DNA of 64,000 nt from Prunus persica (taxonomy: Eukaryota; Streptophyta; Magnoliopsida; Rosales; Rosaceae), in assembly GCF_000346465.2 (NCBI RefSeq), contig NC_034014.1:3427484-3491483 (forward strand), written 5' to 3'. How positions within the stretch are numbered: the stretch's first letter is position 1; every line of letters starts with the position of its first letter. Below the pieces are notes generated by a model. The model saw only the letters and a program-made list of their open reading frames with translations. It did not search any database and was not told the DNA's origin. Positions 1-12,507 of this stretch are shown in pieces. The position numbers and the translations under genes were made by a program.

Positions 1-765
1 GTTTGCACCTTGGCATTGGAGAAGAGGACTTCCATGGTCCTAATCCCATTCCACAAGCAATTCAACGAGCTAAGTGGCGCAGGGGTATTGGACAATAATC
101 CTATTAGGTCTGTGAATCAAAAAATTCTTCGAAATTCCCCATGCTCGGTTGGGATTCTTCTCGATCGTGGTACCTTGAACACCAACGTTACTATTTCATG
201 CAAAAATTCGTACAATTTCGGGATGATCTTTGTAGAAGGACCTGACGACCGTGAGGCATTGGCATATGCTATGCGCATGGCGGAGCACCCTAATGTCAGC
301 CTCACGGTCATTAGATTGGTAGACCATAATATGAAACACAGTGTGCATAGAGATCACGATATGGTCCTAATCAGCAAGTGTAAGACAGCAATTTCTGGGA
401 GAAAACAACATGTTTATAAGGAGGAACATGTTAAAGATAGTGTGGATATGATCAATGTGATCAGATCAAATTCAATGGAAAAATTGTATGACCTAATTTT
501 GGTTGGGGGACGTCACGATAGCAATTCACCGTTGTTCATGGGACTCACAGAATGGAATGAGTTTCCCGAACTTGGGTTCATCGGAGACATGCTGGCATCT
601 TCAGATTCCAATTGTGATGTCTCAGTGTTGGTGGTGCAGCAACAAATGCTTGGAAGTGATCGACTGATGGTATCTGACAGCAGCTTTAAGTCCAAAGGGA
701 AAGAAGGATCGTTTTCTGTTGTGGATATGCCTCGCGATGATAGAGTGCACCCAGTTGATTATTAG
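1..765 (+). CDS. CHX-type cation/H+ antiporter, C-terminal part (5' end outside window)
   Basis: This is the last exon of a plant CHX (CPA2) monovalent cation/proton exchanger. The frame is open to base 1 without an ATG, so the gene begins upstream of the window. Only the cytosolic C-terminal regulatory half is present (about 254 residues). It carries the family signature LIPFHK, then NSPCSVGILLDRG, DDREALAYAMRMA and NVSLTVIRL, and ends with the SVLVVQQQ block usual near CHX C-termini. No membrane segments are visible here. Family members move K+/Na+ against H+ in endomembranes or the plasma membrane. A second, complete CHX gene lies at 46149-49393 on the other strand; the two share the motif order but differ at most other positions, so they are not a recent duplicate pair. 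Subfamily is uncertain. Confidence 0.9.
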   Translation, partial: VCTLALEKRTSMVLIPFHKQFNELSGAGVLDNNPIRSVNQKILRNSPCSVGILLDRGTLNTNVTISCKNSYNFGMIFVEGPDDREALAYAMRMAEHPNVSLTVIRLVDHNMKHSVHRDHDMVLISKCKTAISGRKQHVYKEEHVKDSVDMINVIRSNSMEKLYDLILVGGRHDSNSPLFMGLTEWNEFPELGFIGDMLASSDSNCDVSVLVVQQQMLGSDRLMVSDSSFKSKGKEGSFSVVDMPRDDRVHPVDY

Positions 766-3109
766 GGACAAACATGTACAGTAGAGAAGGAAAGGGAAAT
801 TTGCTTTTGCTTTCACTTTTTTGCTTAACTAGGATAGCTTTGTACAACAATTCTGGTTATATAGGGTTATTGAATATGAGCTAGCTTAGCTATAGAGATC
901 TGTTTCTTGTAAGTTTTTTTTGCTCTTTTTCTCAAATTGTATAAACCTTGTAAATTATACTTTTTGTAGAAACTGAAATGAAACATATTGAAGTACAGAA
1001 TTGCTTCTACTGCAATATATATCAATCTAATTTTTCTACCTAGATTTCTTATTCATTATACACACACGAAAATTTTCGTTTGATTTTATATCTTTGGAAA
1101 GCATACGAAAATTATGAGTACTGTTGTATGTACCATTCATCTAATTGAGGTAGATCTCGACTTTGAGATCAACAATATGAAACCTGGGAAATCATTTTTA
1201 TGTATACTCTTGTCATTCGAATATGCAAGTGGACTAAAAGTTTATTGTGTGTTATATTCCCCATCCTCTTTCACCCCATATTTCAATTCTTGACCAATAT
1301 CTTTCTCCCTTCCAATAGATTATATAGACTAAAATTCGAAGGTTAAATAAGTTTCATATATATTTATTAAACGTTTACACAGCACAAATTACAATTTAAA
1401 ATTGGGATCTTAGACCATTGATATCCTAAACAACTTTGTGCCCGACAATAAAATGGTACAAAGATGAATTAAAGAACCTCTATACCACAAGACAAGATCG
1501 AGGAAAAGGCCAATTAAGAGATGATTGTCAAGTATCTGTAGGGCAACAAAGGCAGGAATTGAGGACTAGGACCCACCAATTCCTATCCCACCACCAAAAG
1601 AAGCAAATAAAAGGCACACATTGCTATCCAAAAAGCAAAGAAGAGAAAAAGTTTATATATATTTAGGAAAAATCCAATATCAGTTGTGACAAAATGATAA
1701 ACATTATGGGGTAATAAGAAAATAGGGCCAAGCAATTAGCAAATAAACCACTGGCCCTCAACTTTTGGATGTTGAGTTCTTAACAACTCATGGGGACAGG
1801 ACAGATAGGATGCGCTATAGTGCTAGCTATATTCCCAAAACCATGCAAATTAAAAATGTTTTGGAATCCCAAGGAATTAATCTCTGTATTAATTAGTTAA
1901 TTGGTTATTTGCTCTCACAGCTGATTGCATAAAGTCTCTTTGGAAATTGTTAAGCTCTTAATTACCCGTGGGCAATTGGTGATTCTACTCATGAATATGA
2001 GTTTAAATCTCTCTCTCAAAATAGCAAAGGATTCACTGATCTAGTAGTTTGCAGTAATTACTCCCCCAAACAAGGTCTCTTTGTTACATTTTCTAGATTC
2101 TCTTAAGTTGTTTTCTATAAGATGAGTAATCCTCAATGACAAAAACAAAGTTCAAAATTTTGAATCCCTAATCAGTTTTATTCTTCATTGCTTCATAATA
2201 ATTTAGGCCTACTTTTGAATTTCATGTATTTCAACAGATGAGATATTGCCAAATCTCAATTTATTTTCATTTAGAAGAATGAAACAACAAGAATCAAAAT
2301 TTTATTTTTTAATCAACAAATAATATTCGAATTTGAAACTTCTTTCAATATTAAGAAAAGATACAACTAGATTACGAGTTAGTTACAACTTCTTATTGAA
2401 ATTGAGACAATGTAAGGTCAATTAATTTAAGATTCTTACGGTGTGAAACAAGAATAATTAAGGTTTGGGACAATATAAAGTTAGACTCACCATTGACAAA
2501 TGATATTGAAACTCAACCCCCAAAAACGCATAGAGAAAGCCATTTTCAGTTTTTTAACTGACTAGATGTCTCCCATCCAGAGAGATTCACCCAACTTCTC
2601 CTCCGGGAACTGGCGACTAGACCCGTGAACTTGTCCAAACCAATGCTACAATTAATCTCTTGGCTCAATGCATGTTCCTTGGGATCTCATCTCATTTTTT
2701 CTATTTTAATCAATTATGTGTTTAATTAAAATTAAATGCCTGGCGAGGTCTCGTTGGTCCAAACCCACATCTCACATGCTTCCCCATGATTAATTTCCCT
2801 AAAAATATTTACAAACTCAACTGGTTAAACTGAAATCTTTGATCTAAAAGAGCTAGAAACTGATGCAGTACTTTTGTGGTCCAAAACTTAATATATAAAT
2901 GTCATTTATGTAATATTTTATGGGAATCCATGTGATGTGAGGACTGAGTTATACGAAATAGGTTTAGCTAAGAAGATTTGCCAGGTTGGTTTTGCATTTA
3001 AATTTATGTAGCTTCAAGATGTAGCCATTCAAAACTTTTGAATTTATGCTAATAAAATAATATGCTCATAATAATATAAGGGTTGGAGCTCATGTCCTGC
3101 ATATCAAAC

Positions 3110-3160
<51 letters not shown>

Positions 3161-4547
3161 AGGAGTTTTCCAGCATTTCACGCAAACTGTTTTAATAAAT
3201 AAAAGAACATACCATCTTTCTTTTTTTTACATGTATTGTGATTTAAGCTTTTGTTGTTTCAATATCAGTATTCATTGTTTTTTTTAAGTATATGTAACTA
3301 ATCTGGTCAACTAAGATGATGAAGAAGAAGAAGAAGAAGAGAGTAATTGCATGATATATACTATAATCATTTGTTGATTAATCAATTTGTGAAGCCAATG
3401 GGTTAGGTTTAATTAGGAATAAATGTAGAGCTCACAATCATTAACCCTAATGAAGACATATATAATTTATTATTTATATGTATTTTCACAAGTTGTTACC
3501 CCGATATATTCCCTCCATTTGTTGGCTAATTAAATGCTTTTACATGACTAGCATGCATATTACGCACAGATATTATTATGGAAGTTTGAACCCATAACTA
3601 TTTAGAAGCACACTAAAAGCCTGAGCATATTTCACTAAACATCAACTTTCTTTTCCTTTCCTTTTTCTTTTTTTAACTAAATTCTACAATCAATTATTTC
3701 AAATAATAGTATAGTATATAATAATGCATGTATACATAGCTGCACTACAATACCGCGTAGATGAACTGATATGCATGCCAACTATTCTCTGCTGAAGTCA
3801 AGTCACATATGATATATATATATATATATATAGGATTAAAGTAAAATAATGAATCTGGCAATACTGGCCAATGACTTTGGTATTGTAATGGAATACATAG
3901 GAAATTATGAGTCAGTCATGGAAATGGATCTGACTAAAACACAATCAAATTTCTAGCAATATTATTTTTTCTTTTTATATAAATTTCCCGAGAAATTAAT
4001 TTTTCATTTGGACAAATTATGAGAACAGATCAATTTTCAGCTGGCCTTCAATGAAAGTATATGGAATTATGGACTGCAAGAAAGCAACTATTTTTTAAAT
4101 TTTATACATGTATATAAATTTATTTATTTATTTATTTGAAATGCCAAAAAGCTCAAATTAAACACACACTTCAATTCAACTATAATGGAAATTTTTCTCT
4201 GTTTATTTTTTTTGTTTTGGCAATAGGCTGCCCAGTTATTTGCTTCTGCACACACAACATGAGATCGATGAGAAAAGAGAGAAATAGAAGAAGAAACATA
4301 TTTACTTACAAACTTGAAGGTGTACATACAATTGTTTTCGTAAAAACGTACACTTCTTTTCTATCTCTCTCCCTCTGTCAAGACTGCCAGTGTGCCATGA
4401 TTTTTCAGTTTTCTCGAGAACCAAACAGATCATGACCTCGTGAACACTAAATTTAATTCTGAATCTGCCATTACTATACGCAGACCCAAAAAAAAAAAAA
4501 AAAAAAACCAGCAAAACCACATTTTATCCACAAGAGAAAATACCAAA
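766..4547. other. Intergenic, no gene recognised
   Basis: About 3.8 kb of AT-rich DNA between the CHX stop and the PADRE gene. The first 250 bases are probably CHX 3' UTR. It holds a (CT)n microsatellite at 3112-3156, a short GAA run near 3318-3340 and an AT run at 3811-3832. Open frames here are short and lack recognisable domains. Confidence 0.6.
3112..3156. repeat. (CT)n microsatellite
   Basis: About 22 uninterrupted CT units, directly readable. It lies in intergenic DNA away from any gene recognised here. Confidence 0.95.
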
Positions 4548-4588
4548 CCCCCCCATGTACCCCCAAAAAAAAAAATACCCCCCCTCCC
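4548..4588 (-). other. G-rich tract just downstream of the PADRE stop codon (possible G-quadruplex)
   Basis: Read on the minus strand, which is the sense strand of the neighbouring gene, there are four G-runs of 3, 7, 5 and 7 bases separated by loops of 1, 13 and 5 bases. The tract starts 23 bases after the stop codon, so it should fall in the 3' UTR. It could form a G-quadruplex in RNA or DNA; the 13-base T-rich loop makes this less certain. A long A/T homopolymer lies beside it at about 4488-4507. Confidence 0.5.
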
Positions 4589-4611
4589 ATCCATCACCGG
4601 AAAAAAATTTG

Positions 4612-5064
4612 TTAGTCTTCGGTGATGCTCTCGAGATGAGGCCGCCATACTGTGGCCCGGCCGGCCCGGCGATCCCGCCGTGACGAAGACTTCTTTTCAG
4701 TGACAATCTCCATTAAGTAGCGGTCGGTACTTTCGGTGTGGTTTTTAGTGCTCTTTTTCGACGGCTTCTTAACGCCGCTAGTCTTACTCTTCTTCTTCTT
4801 CTCCGGTATAGAAGAAGTCGGGATCAAGAAATAGATGCTGCCCCGCTTGAGCTCCGTCTCCGGTGAGAGTATCAAAATACGACGAACGACGCCTTGGGAG
4901 CTGGGTTTGCTCAGAACGTGATTTGGGTTCGCTTCGAGGATCTCACCGGCTGTGACAGAATGCGAGATTTCTTCTACGTAGCCATTCAAATGGACGATCC
5001 GGATCAAGTCAAGAGCTCCGCAGGGTAGCACACAAGCCAAACAGCACCTTAGACTGTTGCCCAT
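4612..5064 (-). CDS. PADRE (DUF4228) domain protein
   Basis: A single-exon, 150-residue plant protein. It opens with MGNSLRCC, a potential N-myristoylation (Gly2) and palmitoylation (Cys) signal typical of this family, followed by the DUF4228/PADRE core: IRIVHLNGYVEEI, then AGEILEANPNHVL, the LSPETELKRGSIYFLIP block, and a Lys/Ser-rich basic tail. PADRE proteins are small plant proteins often induced by pathogens and abiotic stress; their biochemical role is unknown. The start is the first ATG and gives the family's MGN N-terminus. A TATA-like element lies about 140 bases upstream. The C-terminal half is low complexity and basic (KKKKSK, KKPSKK). A G-rich tract follows the stop codon. Confidence 0.9.
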   Translation of the reverse strand: MGNSLRCCLACVLPCGALDLIRIVHLNGYVEEISHSVTAGEILEANPNHVLSKPSSQGVVRRILILSPETELKRGSIYFLIPTSSIPEKKKKSKTSGVKKPSKKSTKNHTESTDRYLMEIVTEKKSSSRRDRRAGRATVWRPHLESITED

Positions 5065-5205
5065 TTTAGATTTTTTGACCTCTCACTCTGTTTTCTGGGT
5101 TGCTCTGTTTTTTGGGTTGCTCTGTTTTTGGCTGCTCTGTTTTTTCTTTGGTGTTGGTTTGGAAGGTTGAATTGAATGCTATGGAGGGGTGGACCGGCTG
5201 TGTGT

Positions 5206-5213
5206 TATATATA
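5206..5213 (-). promoter_or_regulatory. TATA box of the PADRE gene
   Basis: TATATATA lies about 140 bases upstream of the ATG at 5064. A start site about 30 bases downstream would give a leader of roughly 110 bases. Inferred from position and sequence only. Confidence 0.5.
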
Positions 5214-5700
5214 GAAATATTGACATCTAATAAGAACAGAACAGAGCTAATTGGGTTGAAAAATGACCAAATTGGCCTCTTGGTGATTTTTATTTTATTT
5301 TTTGGGTTTTGGTCTTCTTCTTGTGTGGGATTGGGTTTGGGTGGCCCTTGCTTCCGTGAGCTAATTAACTTAAGCCGCCTTCTAAACAATTAATGATGTG
5401 GGATTACTTGCATTCACCTTTGGGAAGTGCTTAAGAATTAATGAACCTTTTGGGAAGTGCTGAAGCTAGCTAGGGTTTCTTTGTTTCAAAGTGGAAGCCA
5501 AAGTTGGTCAAATTGGGCGTTTTTTCTTCTTTTGTTAACTGATGTGTAATTGACAATCAAATATTAACTGAATTTAGTATTTTATGGACAAATTTGTAAA
5601 TGTCTTCAAAAGCTAATTCGATCAATTGTTTATATGTGACTCAAGCGTTATAATTCTGACAGTGGCTCTACAATTGTGAGAAAAAAATATATCGTAAATT

Positions 5701-5790
5701 GTCTCTTGTGCTACATGTAACACGTGAATTAGCTTTTGCGCTATATGTAAAATGTGAATAGTCTCTTGTGTTGCATATAACATGTGATTC
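5701..5790. repeat. Three-copy 30-base imperfect tandem repeat
   Basis: Units beginning at 5701, 5731 and 5761 share the pattern TCTTGTG-CTACATGTAA-CACGTGAAT with several substitutions. No coding or structural role is evident. Confidence 0.7.
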
Positions 5791-8700
5791 TTATCTAGTT
5801 ATACGTTAGTGCCTCTAAAAGAAGGATAAAAAGTTTCCGCAATTCTGCTTCATTTTTAGGAGGTTAAAAAGATAACTCATAAAAATGACATTCAATATGA
5901 GGAACAATATACAAAATTGAAAATAATAGTTATTTAAAACATTTTATTTTTATATTATTTTTTGAAAAACTAGTTTTTATTTCTTTTCCCTTTTTATTCT
6001 TCACCTCTATCCCCTCTCGTCTTTCTCTTCAATCAAAAGACAAACAAAATAATAAAATATTTCTTAAAAATTCATTAAAATCTCATAAATGCGGTGATTT
6101 GTTTATCATAAGAAATGAAACACTAGCCATGATAAAAGAGAATAAGCAAACCAATCTTAGCTAACAAGATTAACGCTTAATTAGGGTCTTAAGTACCCCC
6201 TATCCTTACCTCTACCTCTTATATAATGTTGAAGCAAAAAAACAGTATAAAGACCTCCAAGGGTGTATTTGGAAATATAAGAAATACGAAGAGGAGTTGT
6301 GTATGTGGCTCCCACAACATGACCCAATGACGAGTCGATCGCGAATATAGGCATTAAGATTGGAAACGACAGATTTAAATAATGGCTTTTGGCTTATGCT
6401 CAAATTATAAGTGATTAGGTACGGAATGGAAATTGTAGAGTACAAGCTTTTATTTTTTGAGAAAATGATTATCCTACCCTTACGTGAGCTGACCAATTTC
6501 ACAGGCTCATATGATTGGTCCAGTCTGGCCTCAGTCGAAAGCATAACAGCCCATTTGTATCGAGTTGTTTTTTTAATCTCTGAGACTTTATTGGTCTGTG
6601 ACATTGTTAGCTGCACTGCCGGTGAGGAAGTTCTTATAACTCAGGACCCTCTGTTAAGAAAAGGCCAGAGAATCTAGCTGTCTTCTTAGAACAGGTGTCT
6701 TTTATAATTTTCTTTATATATTTTTTTTCTTAGCCAAATATGTGAATGCATAGCTTAAATACTAGAATACCCCTTTCCAAATATGTGAATTAATAGTATA
6801 AACTAGGTAATGATGTAAGGAAATATGTACAACTTGAGAGATCACTTGCAATATACATTACCCTCCTCAAAATCATATCAATTGTATGATGAAATGTAAG
6901 GAAATATGTTAGAATTTATGATCAGTTAAAGGATTCGATTTCTTTTAATCCCTAACAAATGATTAAGTCTTGAGCTTGTGATTAACTCTCCATATCCATG
7001 ACTTGAGCATTAGGGTTGTTGAGCTCGTCTTTCATCAGAGTCATCAGGTTATGTAATTATTCACAAGAAATTTGTAGTTCATCAAGTAGTTAAAAAGCAA
7101 TTACTCTTGTATTACATTGTTTAATTCTTTTCTCTCTCGAATCGCTTGTATAATAAAAAATATAAAATAAAATCATGCTACTATTCAACCATGTTCATCA
7201 ATTAGGTGAAAACATCCTTCAAATTAGTGATGAACATTTGTCATATAGGGCTCAGTACAATGAGGTTCAGTGCACTTACTTTATATAACTCAAATCAAAC
7301 CCTAAACCTCAACCGGCCAAATTAAAGTATAGCTGAACACAAACTCGCACATTACATACAAACTTGAAGTATCACAACATCCTAGATGCATCAATCTTTT
7401 TAGTATTTCTTTGTCACCTAGTGCAATTGTTGCTCGAGTATCTCGCAGTAATTTTATATTTGAACTCAGCAAAAACCATCATATGTTACAAATAATATTA
7501 AATCAATTACTAATGCAAACAAACTACATGTTCTTTTCCTTGATCTCCAAAATAATAATCAACAAGTCCCCATGGTTTTTTTAATTAACTAGCTAGTTAA
7601 TTAGTTGCCTTTTCGCACATATATACTAGCTTTCAATAACGATTTTGTAGACGGAGTTGATGGAAAATGGTAAAGTGGGATAATGAATACGGTTCTGGAG
7701 GGTTTAGTGTGCAAATTTAAGTTTCATAGGGTAAATGAGATGAGACCAACATTCGAGTCTAAGGAGGAAATTATTTTAATAATTGAAAATGGACTAGTCA
7801 CTCCTAGTATGATCTCAAAACATCAAATATTTTGTTGGTAGCTGCAGATGGGTATGGCAAGTACAAGACTAAATAATCTAGTCAATAAGGTACTTCAAAC
7901 CCTAGCTAGCCAGTATATATGACAAGACAAGTGATTAGAGTATGTGTCTTTGCTCGTGTGGATGGTTTGTAATTTTGCATCTTATGCCACATCAAACAGC
8001 TTGGATTAGGAAGCTTCATGGCACTGACGTTTCAGGCACCGACCTTAACATAAACGAAACTTTACAATAATCGATTGCTAATAAGGGACGCACGAGGCAT
8101 GCCATAAGATTCCCGATCGATGTGGGATTCAATCTAAAATTGTAATTATCCTCAAACCTCAACATGTACACAACAAGACTGAAGGAGGAATTAGAAGAAG
8201 CCATCCATAATTGAACAACGTGAGGCAACTCTGTCTTTACACTGAAGCCAAGGTGGAAGCACAATTTATTAATCAAAGACTAGTTTTTTTAATTATTGGG
8301 TTTAAGTTAATCATTTTATTAATTGCATAGTTGATGAATAATCATCATTGGTTTTAGAGTACGATTGAAGAAAGCCTCTGCCCCTAACAGCTACCGTAGT
8401 CCTTTACTATCCAAACTCCTCCCTTTGTATTACCTGCTCCCACCACCACATCTTCAGCAAAAAAAACTTATATAAAACGGGGATTACATTGTTTTGCTAT
8501 TATCAACCAATTATCACGTATAACATAACATGATTGACCGAAATAGCAAAATAATAATGTCATTCCCATTGCACACAACCTTCCGAAGACATAGAGCCAA
8601 AAGTTATTTATATAATTAATGCTTCATATACTTTTGAGAGACTTTTAATTAGTGGTTGCTATCTCTAGGTGCATATTTGATAGCTGGCATTGTTGTGGGA

Positions 8701-9006
8701 TTGTTGCTCAAAGCTATACAATATTTGATGGATTATACAAATCTTTTGGATTGGTAGAATTCAAGTTCAGTTCATTGTATCCAAGTCTCGAACGCCCAAT
8801 TAGAAGTACATAGAATCTAAAAAGTGATTCTTTTCAGTTCCCAATTGGTGTTCATGGATTAAATTGGGATTACTGTATTGAAATTTGTTGGGTTTTAAAA
8901 ACAACACATTGCAAAGCCCAATAGTACAAGAGAAGTAAATCAAAGTTAGTTTTTATACTCACTGATGTGTAAAGGGGCATATATTTTATGTACATATAAG
9001 TACAAC

Positions 9007-9151
9007 TGAGAAATGATATTTTTTACGAGATAATTTAACATGTTAATTATATTATCGTTTTATTAATTTGAGTCGTTAATGATATAAAATTAGGTTGGTC
9101 GTCTGACAAAATCATAATATGTCAAACTATATGACAAATAGCATTTCCTAG
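9007..9151. repeat. Possible short MITE with degenerate inverted ends
   Basis: The left end (GAGAAATGATATTT) and the reverse complement of the right end (AGGAAATGCTATTT) match at about 11 of 14 positions, with AT-rich sequence between. No clean target-site duplication was seen, so this is weak. Confidence 0.3.
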
Positions 9152-10605
9152 CTATTACTACTTTGGGTTGGGTTCCTTCAAATCTTATATCTACTTGAAA
9201 ACTATAACCCCAGCCAATGGATTGGCAATAAGTAAGTTAGGCATGTAATAATTTCAAAGGAGAATTGGTCCAAGCAAGTAGCTCCAATTTTGGAACTGTC
9301 TAAATCATGAAGGATTTGTTAGAAAATGTATCGCAACATGATCTCTGAGTGCTAGCCAAGGCTACCACTATATGGCTCATATTTCTCATGGACCCATCTT
9401 CATATTCGTGGTCTTAGGCTTCTGGCAAGAATTTCAGGTTTAATTAATTATAACAATAATATCTGTATTGAGACGCATTAGCCAGAAGTTTTTTTTAAAA
9501 AAAAAAAACACTAGATGGGTCCGTTTAGACTTTTATTTGGACTTAAATTTCAAGGTTTTTAAACACCTCTCAATTCGAAGCAATTCGAAGCACGCAAAAC
9601 TCAAGGAGCTGTCCACTTCAGTTTTAAAACCACTTTGTCGAATCATGCACAAAATGACATATTATTATGGAAAATACCAAATCGAACTAACATGATTTTG
9701 TTGGAGAGAGGGGACGACATGACATGCATGGCCACTAGTTTGTGTAGCAGTAACACCAAATTACACAGGTCTAAATTAGCACAACATTTAAAATGACAAT
9801 AGAGTAGTGAGAAAATATAAAACGTCTTCTTTGACTTTGTCTTTTCTTTTCATTTTGATCAATAATTGTTATAGAATCAAAATTGATTTGTAATAGCTTG
9901 TTATAGTTACTTCTACAATTCTACTTACCAATTAAATGAGTTCAGATTCTTTGCTTATATTATTGTATCGATGCTATACTCGCATTCAAAACTACATCGA
10001 TTTATACTTGTATTTAGTTTCTTTGCCCAACGTCAACACTAAACTAAACCCTAGAAGCTTAATTTAATTCCTAAAAGGACATTGTTTTGAATAAGAGTAA
10101 TGCAATATTAACATTCCTATTTTCAAAATGACCTCCTAATTAACTTGGTGTCATTTTCTTTCTTATTAGAAAAACCTGCTAGATCTCTTTGGCATACACC
10201 TTGAGATTTTTCTCACCAACCAAAACTTTTTGAACCAGCGAATATCTGTTAGTTCAAATTTCTGCGGATGAAGTTGTTCACTTCGTCAAGAGGTATATAT
10301 ATACTTTAGATTTTGAAGATTTCGTCTGCAAAATCCTTATAAAAAATTTTGATTGAAGGAATCCACAGTAGGTGAGATATATATATACTGTCTCATATGC
10401 ATGCATGTAAAAAATAGTTTATAATATAAAATGCACGGATGCATGCAGAAATTTTATTTGAGTTTAAATTGATTGACTACCACTGCCAATATATTCTCTG
10501 CTTCATATTTCCGGATACTGACTATTGAGCAATAAAAATTGTACTAGATTAATTTGGTGGTTGGCAGCATTTCCCATAAAAGATCTTCAACGATTGACTG
10601 CAAAT

Positions 10606-11048
10606 CAGTGGCGGATCCAGGATTATGTAGCCAAGGGGGCTTGAGAGGATGGGAAGAGGGGCTGTGGAATTGGGAATGAAAGGTTTGGAGAAAATGAATC
10701 TGTGCTGCTGTGCGTGCTGTTCTGTAATCTTTTTTTTTTTTTTTTTTTTTTAAAACCTGGCCCAAAACGACGTCGTTTTGAGGCCAGGTCAATTAAAAAA
10801 AATTTGACTGAGCCTTGGACCAAACGACGTCATTTGGCAAGGCTCGTTTTTAAAAAAAAATATGCGCAGAGCACGCGCACAAGGCGCAGCGCAGGACATT
10901 TCGTTTGGGACTTTCGTCGAGCACTTTGTGTGCATACAAGGGGGCTTCCAGCAGCTGTCCAAGGGGGCTTTCATGGAGTCCCTTGCCAAATTTCCAGCCT
11001 TCCAAGGGGTCGTCCGACCCCTCTTGTCCCAACGTGGATCCGCCACTG
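10606..11048. mobile_element. hAT-type MITE, 443 bp
   Basis: The ends are inverted repeats starting CAGTGGCGGATCCA, and the element is flanked on both sides by the identical 8-base sequence CTGCAAAT (10598-10605 and 11049-11056). An 8-base duplication with CAG...CTG ends fits the hAT superfamily. It has no transposase frame, so it is non-autonomous. The interior holds a poly-T run and two stem-loops: 10756-10788, which contains the 16-base perfect palindrome AAAACGACGTCGTTTT, and 10810-10845 (GAGCCTTG...CAAGGCTC). The open frames across it are by-products of its GC-rich interior. Confidence 0.88.
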
Positions 11049-11056
11049 CTGCAAAT

Positions 11057-12507
11057 GCAATGAAAATAGAAAACACACTTGTAAGGGGCAGGTGCAATTT
11101 TCACTTCTGATAAGAACTTTTTTTCTTTTTTTTTATTTTTTTTTTTCGAAGTTACAATTCATTGCAAGCCCTCAAAGAGGTAGAGAATAGTACAAACAAA
11201 GTCAAGTAAAAGCACCGGCCATAAAACTAACAAAAAACAAACATGAATAAATTTAGCTAAATTAATACAGTATAGTATGAAGATTATATTTCTGAGTCAA
11301 AAACTAAAATATCAAAAGCCAATAAAAAAACATTTAGCCCACAAAGCTGATAAGACCTTCTCTCTCGCGAAAAGCTTGTAACTCTATTAATGGACTATGG
11401 AGCCCTTTTGGACTTTAACCCGATCTCATCCTATGTACTGTGGAGCAGATCTTTCAGTCCTAAATCAAATCCAACCCATATAACTTCCAAGTTTTGTGGC
11501 CAATCGAACCCAAGTTTGTGAGGTGATTTGTTGAACTGGGCTACTTTCATTTGTGTATGCCATAACTGTAGCCCAGCTTTTGAGTCTAATTGGTAAGCAA
11601 GGTCAGGTCAGACTAAGCCTCTTGTTCCGTTGGATCAAATTAGTTAGCCGATAGATCAAATTGGTTAGCCTGATCCAACGATTAAGAGATAGGACATCAT
11701 CTAAGGGTCATATATAAGGCCCTCACTATAGAATGACTCCTTCACATATTTGTAGACGCGGATTAAGTGAGTTGGCCAGAGAAGTGAGCCCACCCTTTAC
11801 ACCTGAATTCGAATTCTCCTTTCCGTAAATTAAATTATCACTTGTATTTAAAAGAAGGAAAAAACAATCTTGACATAACTAATTTCCCTTATCCTTTTTT
11901 CTTTTCTCTTTTTGAGCAATACATTTAGATATACCTTGGATATTTCATTTTCTTATTATAGATGAGAAAATTCTACAATGTGCCTGGTGCATGGATGCGC
12001 CACCTATTATGGACCATTGGATGAGTAGTTGGGGCACGTGGGGTAATCCACACCGTTGATTGTTGGTTATCGGTTAAATGGACAAAAGAAAGAAAGAAAG
12101 AAGTTCTAAATTCTATGTTGTTGTGTCCCTTCAAACCCAAGAGAACCTATGCCTCGACTACACGAAGGGTAGACGTAGCAGAGCATCACAAAATGAGTGG
12201 AAAATGTCATTCACAAACGAAAACAACCCATACCTAACCCCAAAATACAGAAGAAAAAAAAAACCAAAAGCATAATCCTGCAACAAATTACTGACAAATT
12301 AATCAACCTGCACCACACTGTAAGTCTATATATCCTTCCTTTCCACTAATGTTTCAAGAAACTTACATATATAACTTGGCCTCCATGTCACGTTTCTACC
12401 TTCATCTTCATTTTTTGTGGCCAAATTAATTCTTCATGGTTCCATGGTTCCATGTTTCTCAATACAACACTTTGATTTGATGGCCTTTAACTCTATAAAT
12501 CCAAAAG
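11057..12507. other. Intergenic DNA upstream of the GDSL gene
   Basis: About 1.45 kb with no supported gene. It contains a SINE-like fragment (11762-11857) and a local duplication near 11634-11680 built on GATCAAATT-GTTAGCC. The last few hundred bases before 12508 should contain the GDSL promoter, but I cannot assign a convincing TATA box. Confidence 0.5.
11762..11857 (+). mobile_element. SINE-like fragment
   Basis: It has a Pol III-type B-box resemblance (CACCTGAATTCGAATTCTC) and the downstream pattern TAAATTAAATTATCACTTGTATT, which resembles the tails of the better-preserved SINEs at 41231 and 49735. No target-site duplication was found, so this is probably an old or truncated copy. Confidence 0.4.

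Larger units (their letters stand above)
5214..10605. other. Gene-poor intergenic DNA
   Basis: About 5.4 kb with no coding region I can support. It contains a three-copy 30-base imperfect tandem repeat (5701-5790), a possible small MITE near 9007-9151 and numerous AT-rich runs. The open frames at 6212-6677 and 8016-8276 show no family motif, and the former has overlapping frames on both strands. Confidence 0.55.

Noticed and set aside
8016..8276. 86-codon minus-strand frame
   Set aside because: No family motif and no neighbouring exon-like structure.
10702..11190. 162-codon frame and neighbours
   Set aside because: They span the hAT MITE and its poly-T run; composition is that of a translated repeat.
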